Assembly: GCA_002359315.1 (NCBI GenBank)
Contig: DEMS01000001.1
Coordinates: 31,339 to 95,338 of the forward strand
DNA length: 64,000 nt
DNA from: Bacteroidetes bacterium UBA2664
Lineage (GTDB): Bacteria; Bacteroidota; Rhodothermia; Balneolales; Balneolaceae
Direction: 5' to 3'
The notes below the pieces were generated by a model, which saw only the letters and a program-made list of their open reading frames with translations, searched no databases and was not told the DNA's origin. This document shows, piece after piece, positions 52,818-60,998 of this stretch. A program made the position numbers and the translations under genes. Position 1 is the first letter of the stretch; the number at the start of each line of letters is the position of its first letter.

Positions 52818-53381
52818 TTATTTAATATGAGTAATACCCGCACTCACTACAAATTTCATTGCGTCTGTAGGATTTATATTTAACAGGGTTACTCGTTCAG
52901 GGTCGACCAAAAACAGGTTGCCGGAAAAATTGTAAGAGTGAGGAAAGTAAACGGCAATTTTATCAGTTACATTTAATATGGAGAGGTCATTCTCAGTAAT
53001 AAATCCAATACGGTCAACGCCATCAACCAAGCTAACTATAACAGGTTTATTGAATCTTTTTTTATTGCCAACAAAAGCTTCCGTGAAATCTTTAAAGGCA
53101 GAATAGATGATTTTAATAAATGGAGTTCGGGCCATTAACGATTCAAAATAATTGAATATTGGTTTTGAAATGGCTCTGGAAACAATAAATCCTAAGAATA
53201 CGATTATAAAAAAAGCAGTGACCATTCCCAGTCCGGGTATTTGAAACGGTAACCAGGAATAGAGGAGTGTATTCAATGTTTCGTCAGTCCAGTTTACTAG
53301 GACTATTACTACGTAAAAAGTAGCAAAAAGAGGGAGTATAAAGAGTAACCCCCGGAAAAAATTGTTGAGTATCATTTTCAT
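52818..53381 (-). CDS. DUF502 family membrane protein
   Basis: I start at the ATG at 53379-53381 (MKMILNNFFRGLLFILPLF), giving 187 residues; the frame upstream to 53423 is unlikely. Two membrane segments (about 8-30, 45-70) are followed by the DUF502 core KPIFNYFESLMARTPFIKIIYSAFKDF and GVDRIGFITENDL with the VYFPHSYNFSGNLFLVD strand. Function unknown. A short gap of 13 bases leads into the aminotransferase below it. Confidence 0.92.
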   Translation of the reverse strand: MKMILNNFFRGLLFILPLFATFYVVIVLVNWTDETLNTLLYSWLPFQIPGLGMVTAFFIIVFLGFIVSRAISKPIFNYFESLMARTPFIKIIYSAFKDFTEAFVGNKKRFNKPVIVSLVDGVDRIGFITENDLSILNVTDKIAVYFPHSYNFSGNLFLVDPERVTLLNINPTDAMKFVVSAGITHIK

Positions 53382-53563
53382 AATAAGCGAATTGTGTATG
53401 GTTTTTGAGAAGATAAAGAACATAACACGGAATACTAATAACCACTCTTGATTAAATTCAATCTCTTGTTCTTAATATAGATCAACTATGAATGTGATTA
53501 TTGTCAATTTTCACTATTTTAGAAAGCTGTAATCATTGCTGATATTTGAATTTAAATCAATCC

Positions 53564-56221
53564 ATGTCAATTAAAACATCAAAACAGATTCGAAACGATT
53601 TTCTGGAATTTTTTCGAGAGAAAGAACATCTAATTGTTGATAGTGCTCCTGTTGTACCAAAGGAGGATCCCACTCTGCTATTTACCAATGCCGGAATGAA
53701 TCAATTTAAGTCCATATTTCTGGGTGAGGAGGAGGGACTTTCTGAAGAAGGCAAAATCTGGAAAAGGGCTGCAGATACTCAGAGATGTATTCGCGTAAGC
53801 GGAAAGCATAACGACCTTGAAGAAGTGGGGCACGATACGTACCACCACACCCTTTTCGAAATGCTTGGAAATTGGTCATTTGGAGATTATTTCAAGGGCG
53901 AAGCGATTGAATGGGCATGGGAACTTCTTGTAGAACGGTGGGGAATGGAGCCGGACCGATTATATGCAACCGTTTTTGAAGGAGATGAAACGGATGGATT
54001 ACCGGTTGATCAGGAGTCTATAGAGTTGTGGAAAGAAAAAACAACAATTTCTCCCGATCATATTTTAAAATTTGGCAAAAAAGATAATTTTTGGGAAATG
54101 GGTGAAACCGGCCCATGTGGGCCTTGTTCAGAGGTTCATATCGATCTGAGATCCGAAGAAGAGAGAAAAAAAGAGCCGGGTGCCAATCTGGTGAACAAGG
54201 ATGATCCGCGGGTTATGGAGATCTGGAATCTGGTTTTTATTCAGTTCAATCGAAAGCAGGACGGATCACTTGTCACACTGCCGGCTCAACATGTGGATAC
54301 GGGAATGGGTTTCGAGCGTGTTTGTGCTGTGTTGCAGAATAAGAGCTCAAATTATGATACGGATCTGTTTCAGGTAACATTGAATGAGATATCTAAACTT
54401 TCCGGGAAAAAATATGGAGATGATGAGTCGACTGATATCGCGATGAGGGTGATTGCGGATCATATCAGGGCTGTCTGCTTTTCAATTGCAGATGGCGCTT
54501 CCCCATCGAATGAGGGGAGAGGATATGTGGTGAGAAGAATATTACGCCGGGCTGTCCGGTATGGATGGGACCGACTGGATATGAAGGAGCCATTTATGAA
54601 TAAATTAGTACCGGTATTGGCAAATCAGTTTGAAGAGATATTTCCGGTTCTGGAGGCTCAAAAAGATTATGTGAAAAATGTGATTTTGGCTGAAGAAAAA
54701 AGTTTTCTAAATACATTAGGTCAAGGGATTCAGCTTTTCAATGAGATGATTAAAGGGAGTGGAAAACTATCAGGTGAAGATGCATTTAAACTTCATGACA
54801 CATACGGTTTTCCAATCGATCTAACAGAGTTAATGGCCCGAGAAAAAGGGATTGAAGTTGACTCAGCAGGATTTGATAAACTCATGGAAGATCAGAAAAA
54901 AAGAGCAAGAGCAGCCGGTAAATTTGGGGCTTCTGAGAGTGCAGAGATCCATTGGACAACCCTCTCAAAAGAGGAATTTCAATTCACCGGTTATGATGAG
55001 TTGATCTCAGAAGCGACGATTAACGCTTATGCAAAAAATGGAGATCAAAAGATGCTGCTTTTGAATCGAACACCATTTTATGCAGAGTCGGGTGGACAAG
55101 TATCAGATACCGGAATTTTAGAATTGAATGGTGAAAAAATTAATGTACTTGATGTACAGAAGAGTGCAGATGGATTTATTCACTACGTGGATCAATTGCC
55201 CACTAAATTTGAAGGGACAGTTACTGCCAAAGTGGATCGTTCACGCAGAAAAGAGATTGAAAAGCATCATAGTGTGACGCATTTAATGCATGCGGCACTC
55301 AGAGAAGTATTGGGGGATCATGTTGTGCAAAAGGGTTCCCTAGTTGCACCGGATCGATTGAGATTTGATTTTTCGCATTTTGAGGCGTTAAGTGAGAAAG
55401 AATTGGAGGAGATTGAACAGAGAGTGAATGAAAAGATCCAGGAAAATATTCCACTTCATGAACAGCGAGACGTACCGATTGATGAGGCTAAAAAAAGTGG
55501 AGCGATGATGCTTTTTGGCGAGAAATATGGTGATCGCGTGAGAGTCATTACTTTTGACCCTGATTTTTCGATTGAACTCTGTGGCGGAACCCATGTCGAT
55601 GCAACCGGTGAGATTGGATATTTTCGTTTTATCAATGAATCATCAGCCGCAGCCGGGATTCGCAGGGTTGAAGCAATTGCAGGATTGGTTGCTGATAGAC
55701 ATTTGAGAAGGGAAAAAAAGTTGTTGGAACGAATTAATTCAATGATTGGCGGTCAAAAAGATATTGAGGAAGTAATCAAGGAACTATTTGAGAAGGTAAA
55801 AGGGCTGGAAAGAGAACTTCAGGCACTCAAACAGGTTCAGGCTTCAGGCGATTTGGACCAAATACTGGCAAATGGAAAAGAGATTAATGGCGTACAATTA
55901 ATTTCAGGGACTGTTAGTGATGCTACCATGGATGAGCTCAAACAGATGGGGTATGAAGCACTGGAGAAGTTAAAGAAAGATAGTGTTATTCTGCTGGCAT
56001 CGGTTGATGATGAGGAACAAAAGGTTTATCTAATGGCGGCGATATCGGATAACTTGGTACAAAAAGGGTTAAAAGCAGGGTCATTAGTCTCCACACTCGG
56101 GAAAATTGTGGGAGGTGGAGGGGGCGGACAGCCAAATCTGGCCACTGCAGGAGGTCGATTTCCTGATAAAATTGATGAGGCCATGGAAGCGGCATCGGAG
56201 TGGATTCTAAACGAGATATAA
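53564..56221 (+). CDS. alaS: Alanine-tRNA ligase
   Basis: An 885-residue AlaRS from ATG 53564. Class II motifs: FTNAGMNQFKSIFLGEE, RVSGKHNDLEEVGHDTYHHTLFEMLGNWSFGDYF and the tRNA-acceptor recognition helix region. The editing domain has the zinc-type HHSVTHLMHAALREVLGDHV and CGGTHVDATGEIG motifs, and the C-Ala domain the Gly-rich GGGGGGQPNLATAGG. All parts are present at normal length. It is followed by a gap of 89 bases to pdhA and preceded by an AT-rich leader. Confidence 0.98.
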   Translation: MSIKTSKQIRNDFLEFFREKEHLIVDSAPVVPKEDPTLLFTNAGMNQFKSIFLGEEEGLSEEGKIWKRAADTQRCIRVSGKHNDLEEVGHDTYHHTLFEMLGNWSFGDYFKGEAIEWAWELLVERWGMEPDRLYATVFEGDETDGLPVDQESIELWKEKTTISPDHILKFGKKDNFWEMGETGPCGPCSEVHIDLRSEEERKKEPGANLVNKDDPRVMEIWNLVFIQFNRKQDGSLVTLPAQHVDTGMGFERVCAVLQNKSSNYDTDLFQVTLNEISKLSGKKYGDDESTDIAMRVIADHIRAVCFSIADGASPSNEGRGYVVRRILRRAVRYGWDRLDMKEPFMNKLVPVLANQFEEIFPVLEAQKDYVKNVILAEEKSFLNTLGQGIQLFNEMIKGSGKLSGEDAFKLHDTYGFPIDLTELMAREKGIEVDSAGFDKLMEDQKKRARAAGKFGASESAEIHWTTLSKEEFQFTGYDELISEATINAYAKNGDQKMLLLNRTPFYAESGGQVSDTGILELNGEKINVLDVQKSADGFIHYVDQLPTKFEGTVTAKVDRSRRKEIEKHHSVTHLMHAALREVLGDHVVQKGSLVAPDRLRFDFSHFEALSEKELEEIEQRVNEKIQENIPLHEQRDVPIDEAKKSGAMMLFGEKYGDRVRVITFDPDFSIELCGGTHVDATGEIGYFRFINESSAAAGIRRVEAIAGLVADRHLRREKKLLERINSMIGGQKDIEEVIKELFEKVKGLERELQALKQVQASGDLDQILANGKEINGVQLISGTVSDATMDELKQMGYEALEKLKKDSVILLASVDDEEQKVYLMAAISDNLVQKGLKAGSLVSTLGKIVGGGGGGQPNLATAGGRFPDKIDEAMEAASEWILNEI

Positions 56222-56310
56222 AAGGAAAGGAGTTACAGTCTGTAATCTTCTTAAATTTTGGGTATATTTTTAAATCGAATGATAAGGAAGCATTAGTTTA
56301 ATAGAAGGAT

Positions 56311-57414
56311 ATGGCAAATAAAGAACAAGAAGCTATTTTTACACCCATAGGGTTGAATAATAGTGAAAATGGTAAAATTGATAAATCGGTAAAGCTACCT
56401 CCGGTAACTAAAAAGAAGCATAAATCCCTTGGACTATCGGAAGATGATGTCATTGAGATGTATCGTCTCATGTACCTGCAGCGCCGTTTTGAAGAGAGAG
56501 CGATGCAGATGTATCAAAAAGGTAAGTTTGGAGGATTTTTACATCTTTATATCGGGCAAGAAGCGGTTTCAACCGGTACCGTTTTCGCATTGAATGATGA
56601 TGATGATATTATTACTGCCTACAGGGATCACGGATGGGGACTTGTACGAGGAATAACTCCAAATGAAGGAATGGCAGAGCTTTATGGAAAAGCTACCGGC
56701 TGTTCGAAAGGAAAAGGGGGCTCCATGCATTTTGCCAAAACGGAGAATCACTTTTGGGGCGGTTATGGAATTGTCGGGGGACATATTCCGATTGGTGCAG
56801 GTTTGGCATTTGCAAATAAATATCAGGATAACGGACGTATTGCTACTTGTTTCTTTGGGGATGGTGCCGTTGATCAGGGGTCCCTTCATGAATCCATGAA
56901 TATCGCTCAACTCTGGAAACTTCCCGTTGTCTTTGTTGTCGAGAATAATGGTTACTCGATGGGAACAGCCGCCAGACGACATACAGTGGGTGAAATTCAT
57001 GAAAGAGCAAAAGGTTATGGCATGAAGAGTGCGCTTTTTAATGGAATGGATGCACTTACAGTTTATGAGAATATGAAAAATATTGCGGATGAAGTTCGTA
57101 AAGAGAGTTTGCCTTATTTCGTTGAAATACGGACCTATCGTTACCGTGGACATTCGATGTCTGATCCTCAGAAATATCGTACAAAAGAGGAACTACAAGA
57201 GTACCAAAAGACAGACCCCGTAGAAAGAATGAAAAGTTATCTTCTGGATGAAGGCATTGTAAAGCAGAAAAAAATAGATGAGATCGAGGAAGTTGTAGAA
57301 AAAGAGGTAATGGACTCAATTGACTTTGCTGAAGAATCTTCATTCCCGGAACCAGAAGCGCTGTATGAAGATATGTTCACGGGTACATCACATTTTCATG
57401 ATGACAGAAGATAA
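56311..57414 (+). CDS. pdhA: Pyruvate dehydrogenase E1 component, alpha subunit
   Basis: A 367-residue E1 alpha. The thiamin diphosphate motif runs from FFGDGAVDQGSLHESMNIAQ to VVENNGYSMG (GDG ... NN). The reaction is decarboxylation of pyruvate and transfer of the acetyl group to E2 lipoyl. It is the first of three linked genes E1 alpha, E1 beta and E2; E3 is not in this window. Residues 1-45 form a charged extension typical of some FCB E1 alpha proteins. Confidence 0.96.
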   Translation: MANKEQEAIFTPIGLNNSENGKIDKSVKLPPVTKKKHKSLGLSEDDVIEMYRLMYLQRRFEERAMQMYQKGKFGGFLHLYIGQEAVSTGTVFALNDDDDIITAYRDHGWGLVRGITPNEGMAELYGKATGCSKGKGGSMHFAKTENHFWGGYGIVGGHIPIGAGLAFANKYQDNGRIATCFFGDGAVDQGSLHESMNIAQLWKLPVVFVVENNGYSMGTAARRHTVGEIHERAKGYGMKSALFNGMDALTVYENMKNIADEVRKESLPYFVEIRTYRYRGHSMSDPQKYRTKEELQEYQKTDPVERMKSYLLDEGIVKQKKIDEIEEVVEKEVMDSIDFAEESSFPEPEALYEDMFTGTSHFHDDRR

Positions 57415-57452
57415 AGAAGATCAAACCGAATTAATCAATAAGTAGATAGAAT

Positions 57453-58436
57453 ATGGCAGTTTTACAATTTAGAGAAGCTCTGATGCAAGCGATCGATGAG
57501 GAGATGGATCGTGATGAGAAGGTGTTTATAATGGGGGAGGAAGTTGCTGAATATAATGGAGCATATAAAGTAACCGAAGGACTCCTTGATAAATATGGTT
57601 TTAGAAGAGTGATTGATACTCCAATTTCAGAGTTGGGGTTTTCAGGTATTGGTGTCGGTGCGGCGATGAACGGGCTTAGGCCGATTGTCGAATTCATGAC
57701 ATTCAATTTTGCAGTATTGGCTGCAGATCAGATCATAAATCACGCATCTAAGGTTCGATATATGTTGGGCGGACAGGCAAGCGTACCGATCGTTTTCAGA
57801 GGCCCAAATGCGTCAGCAGGCCAGTTAGGTGCAACTCATTCTGTTGCATATGACTCAATGTATGCTCATTTCCCCGGGCTATCTGTTATCTATCCGTCTG
57901 AACCGGATGATGCCAAAGGTTTATTGAAGTCTGCCATCAGAAGTGATGACCCGGTACTTTTTATGGAATCTGAGCAGATGTATGGTTTGAAAGGTGAAGT
58001 TTCTGAAGCAGAAGACTACACCATTCCAATTGGCAAGGCTAAAGTGAAACGTGAAGGGAGTGATGTCACAGTCGTTGCATCCGGAAAAATGTATCATATT
58101 GCGAAACAGGCGGCGTCAGAACTTGAAAAAGATGGAGTTGAAGTTGAAATTATTGATCCACGTACGATTAAACCGTTTGATATTGAAACCGTTGTAAATT
58201 CAATCAAAAAAACCAATCGCTGTGTCATCGTTGATGAAGCACATCCTTTTGGTGGAATGGCAGCTGAAGTAGGATTTTTAATTCAAAGAGAGGCTTTTGA
58301 CTATCTGGATGCACCCGTTCAACGAGTAACATTGCCGGACGTAAATGCACCTTTTTCGAAACCGCTTTTTGATCTATGGCTACCGGATGCCAAAAATGTC
58401 ATTGAAGCAGTGAATACAGTAACATATAGAAAATAA
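57453..58436 (+). CDS. pdhB: Pyruvate dehydrogenase E1 component, beta subunit
   Basis: A 327-residue transketolase-like beta chain: VFIMGEEVAEYNGAYKVTEGLLDKYG, RVIDTPISELGFSGIGVGAAMNG, RPIVEFMTFNFAVLAADQI and IDPRTIKPFDIETVVNSIKKT. With PdhA it makes the E1 heterotetramer. The gap to PdhA is 38 bases. The heptamer element 58442-58554 starts 5 bases after its stop, between it and the E2 gene. Confidence 0.97.
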   Translation: MAVLQFREALMQAIDEEMDRDEKVFIMGEEVAEYNGAYKVTEGLLDKYGFRRVIDTPISELGFSGIGVGAAMNGLRPIVEFMTFNFAVLAADQIINHASKVRYMLGGQASVPIVFRGPNASAGQLGATHSVAYDSMYAHFPGLSVIYPSEPDDAKGLLKSAIRSDDPVLFMESEQMYGLKGEVSEAEDYTIPIGKAKVKREGSDVTVVASGKMYHIAKQAASELEKDGVEVEIIDPRTIKPFDIETVVNSIKKTNRCVIVDEAHPFGGMAAEVGFLIQREAFDYLDAPVQRVTLPDVNAPFSKPLFDLWLPDAKNVIEAVNTVTYRK

Positions 58437-58441
58437 TTTAA

Positions 58442-58554
58442 GTGAGAAGGCAGAAAGCAGAAGGCAGAAGAGTTAATAAGCACTTTATATATTCAATTAT
58501 GAAGGTACTTTAAATAAGAAAACTTTTGCCCTTTGCCCTCTGCCTTCTCACTCC
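58442..58554. repeat. Heptamer inverted-repeat element between pdhB and the E2 gene
   Basis: The left end AGTGAGAAGGCAGA (58441-58454) and the right end TCTGCCTTCTCACT (about 58540-58553) are perfect 14-base inverted repeats, and both are extended inward by GGCAGAA/TTTGCCC-type units. It fills most of the 159-base gap between two genes of the pyruvate dehydrogenase operon. No protein is encoded. Confidence 0.88.
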
Positions 58555-58595
58555 TAAATAAACCCAAAACATTTTACCAGACTTAAAAACGAGAT

Positions 58596-59924
58596 ATGGC
58601 ACAGAAAATTGAGATGCCCAAGTTAAGCGATACCATGGAAGAAGGTGTCATCGCAAAATGGAATGTCAAAGAAGGGGACAGTGTAAGTTCCGGTGACGTG
58701 ATTGCTGAAGTTGAGACAGACAAAGCAACCATGGAAGTTGAAGTTTTTGACGATGGAACCATTCTAAAAATTTTAGCCAAAGAGGGTGAAGCCATTCCTT
58801 TGGGCGGTGTTATGGCAATTGTAGGGGAAAAAGGAGAGGACATTAGCGAATTATTGGATGAAGCAGGTTCGGAAAATGAAGATTCGAAAAGTGACTCAAA
58901 GAGTGAGTCTGCGAGTGAAGGAAAGAGCGAATCAAAAAGTGATGATAAGAAAGAGAAGAAAAAGGAAGAATCCGACAGTGATTCATTTGATCCTATTCTT
59001 GGCGACATGAATGGGAGCAATGGAAAGAGTAAGACAGAAAAAGATAAAAAGCCGGACGCGAAATCGGATGATGGCAGAATCAAAGTCTCGCCACTGGCCA
59101 GGAAAATGGCAGAAGAGAAAGGGATTGAATTAGGAAATGTGAAGGGGACCGGGCCTGATGGGCGCATTATTAAAAAAGATATAGAAGGGTACAAACCGGC
59201 AGAGAAATCAGCAAAAAGTGCACCGGTTGCAACGTTTGATTCTGAAGAGTCAGAAGACGTTAAGATTTCACAAATGCGAAAAGCAATTGCTCGCAGATTA
59301 TCAGAAAGCAAATTCACGAACCCTCATTTTTATGAGACCATAGATATCAATATGGAGCATGCTATGAGTGCACGTTCTAAATTGAATGAAGTGAGTGATG
59401 TAAAGATCAGTTTTAATGATATCGTTGTGAAAGCTTGTGCTGTTGCATTGAGAAGACACCCGGCGGTAAATTCATCCTGGATGGATGATGTCATACGGAA
59501 GCATGGTGACGTGAATGTAGCTGTTGCAGTTGCAATTGATGAGGGATTGATGACCCCCGTAATTCGTCATGCAGACAAGAAAAATCTTAGACAGATTGGT
59601 ACAGAAACAAGAGAGTTAGCTGGACTGGCCCGAGACCGAAAGCTTCAGCCCGAACAGATGGAGGGAAGCACATTTACAATCAGTAATTTAGGAATGTTTG
59701 GTATTGAAGAGTTTACTGCAATAATCAATCCGCCTAATGCATGTATATTAGCAGTTGGAGCTATTCGAAATGTACCGATCGTCAGGGACGGTGAAGTCGT
59801 TCCGGGACATATGATGAAAGTAACGCTTTCCAGTGACCACAGAATTGTTGATGGAGCCAAAGCTGCAGAATTTCTGACGACTCTCAGACAACTATTGGAG
59901 AATCCGTTAAGTATGCTTCTGTAA
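58596..59924 (+). CDS. Dihydrolipoamide acetyltransferase E2 of pyruvate dehydrogenase
   Basis: A 442-residue E2. One lipoyl domain (1-76) has the attachment lysine in ETDKATMEVEVF; a Ser/Lys/Glu-rich linker follows; the peripheral-subunit-binding domain is VSPLARKMAEEKGIELGNVKGTG at about 168-190; the acetyltransferase core ends in SSDHRIVDGAKAAEF, with catalytic His415 and Asp419. It transfers acetyl to CoA. It ends without an operon partner; the next genes are on the other strand. A long Ser-rich frame on the other strand of the linker is an artefact of composition. Confidence 0.97.
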   Translation: MAQKIEMPKLSDTMEEGVIAKWNVKEGDSVSSGDVIAEVETDKATMEVEVFDDGTILKILAKEGEAIPLGGVMAIVGEKGEDISELLDEAGSENEDSKSDSKSESASEGKSESKSDDKKEKKKEESDSDSFDPILGDMNGSNGKSKTEKDKKPDAKSDDGRIKVSPLARKMAEEKGIELGNVKGTGPDGRIIKKDIEGYKPAEKSAKSAPVATFDSEESEDVKISQMRKAIARRLSESKFTNPHFYETIDINMEHAMSARSKLNEVSDVKISFNDIVVKACAVALRRHPAVNSSWMDDVIRKHGDVNVAVAVAIDEGLMTPVIRHADKKNLRQIGTETRELAGLARDRKLQPEQMEGSTFTISNLGMFGIEEFTAIINPPNACILAVGAIRNVPIVRDGEVVPGHMMKVTLSSDHRIVDGAKAAEFLTTLRQLLENPLSMLL

Positions 59925-60049
59925 GATTAGAATACACCTGAAGATATCTATGTTTTTTTGCCGGGACGTTTCTCAATTCTGATCTATGGGACGTGTGAAG
60001 TCTATATTTTAAAACAAAAACGAACTTGTACCCGTACATTGCCTTCTTG

Positions 60050-60988
60050 TCAAGGTCTTGTAAATGACGTCCGGGCTGTATCGGCAGACAAGCTCCCAAA
60101 TACTCCAATCCCTCCTTCAATATTGTAGATAAGGTTTGGAATTTCACCGGGTGATAGGGTGGAACCGCCCAGTTGGACTTGCTGAGATCTCACTAAATCT
60201 GCCAAATTCTTGTCCACATTATTGATCACAATTTTAGAATCACCATAAAAAGCTACCCCAATCCAGGGAAATCGAAGTGTGATTGTCTGATCAGAATTAA
60301 TCTCAAAATTACCTTCATTGATTAGACCGGATGAATTAATTACTACTTCTTGGAGATCAATATTTTCGTTATCAAATGAGGCGCGATAAAAAGGCGTTAA
60401 ATTTTCAATAGTGGGGTCTTCTGCGATTGTACTAAAAACAAAAACATTTTGAAAATTCGTTCTTTTAGGTGCTGAAACGGTTATTTCAATCTGATCAGTT
60501 GACTGATATACAACTTCATCCGGGATATCATTTAAGATTTGAATTTCGTCCGGAATGGTTGTAAAAGCCTGAATTATTTCCGGTCGGTCATTGAAGTCGA
60601 TATCCAATCTGTAAGTAGCACTGGGTATCACTTTGTGTGGGGATGTTGTTATATATGAATCATTTGTCAGGGAGAAGTAATAGTTAAACTGATCTGAATC
60701 ATTTCCATTTTCATCCAATAGGGTAACCCGAACATTTGCATTTTGAACAATTACGGACTCACGGTTATACTCAACATCAACCGGTGAGGTGGTGGTAATA
60801 TGGATTTCGGGCAATGGGTTATTGGCTACTGCGTAGGCTTCTACAACAATGATCTCCCGGTAATCTTCCTGATTGTAAATGTCACAAGAAGAGATGATCA
60901 AAAAAAGTGATATTAGTGCCAGAGATATACTTTTCAATTTCTTTGGATGAGTTGATTTGGTATTATTTATTGTCAATTCGTTTTCCAT
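60050..60988 (-). CDS. DUF4249 lipoprotein
   Basis: A 312-residue protein with a slightly long cytoplasmic start (MENELTINNTKSTHPKKLKS) and a lipobox ISSC at about 35. The mature part opens with YREIIVVEAYAVANNPLPEIHITTTSPVD and holds the DUF4249 pattern VRVTLLDENGN, YITTSPHKVIPSATYRLDIDF, TTIPDEI. DUF4249 proteins commonly accompany TonB receptors as a surface-lipoprotein partner. It begins 10 bases after the TonB receptor stop, so they form a pair. Confidence 0.88.
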   Translation of the reverse strand: MENELTINNTKSTHPKKLKSISLALISLFLIISSCDIYNQEDYREIIVVEAYAVANNPLPEIHITTTSPVDVEYNRESVIVQNANVRVTLLDENGNDSDQFNYYFSLTNDSYITTSPHKVIPSATYRLDIDFNDRPEIIQAFTTIPDEIQILNDIPDEVVYQSTDQIEITVSAPKRTNFQNVFVFSTIAEDPTIENLTPFYRASFDNENIDLQEVVINSSGLINEGNFEINSDQTITLRFPWIGVAFYGDSKIVINNVDKNLADLVRSQQVQLGGSTLSPGEIPNLIYNIEGGIGVFGSLSADTARTSFTRP

Positions 60989-60998
60989 ATTGGTTCCT

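Noticed and set aside
56229..56250. Terminator between alaS and pdhA
   Set aside because: The GTTACAG/CTGTAAT palindrome is short and has no T-run; cotranscription is possible.
56569..57153. 194-codon minus-strand frame opposite pdhA
   Set aside because: Pairs with the thiamin-binding region of pdhA codon by codon; no independent support.
58583..59317. 244-codon open frame on the minus strand opposite the E2 gene
   Set aside because: Its product is almost only Ser/Leu/Phe, the mirror of the Lys/Glu/Asp/Ser linker and lipoyl domain of E2; no start signal or family match.
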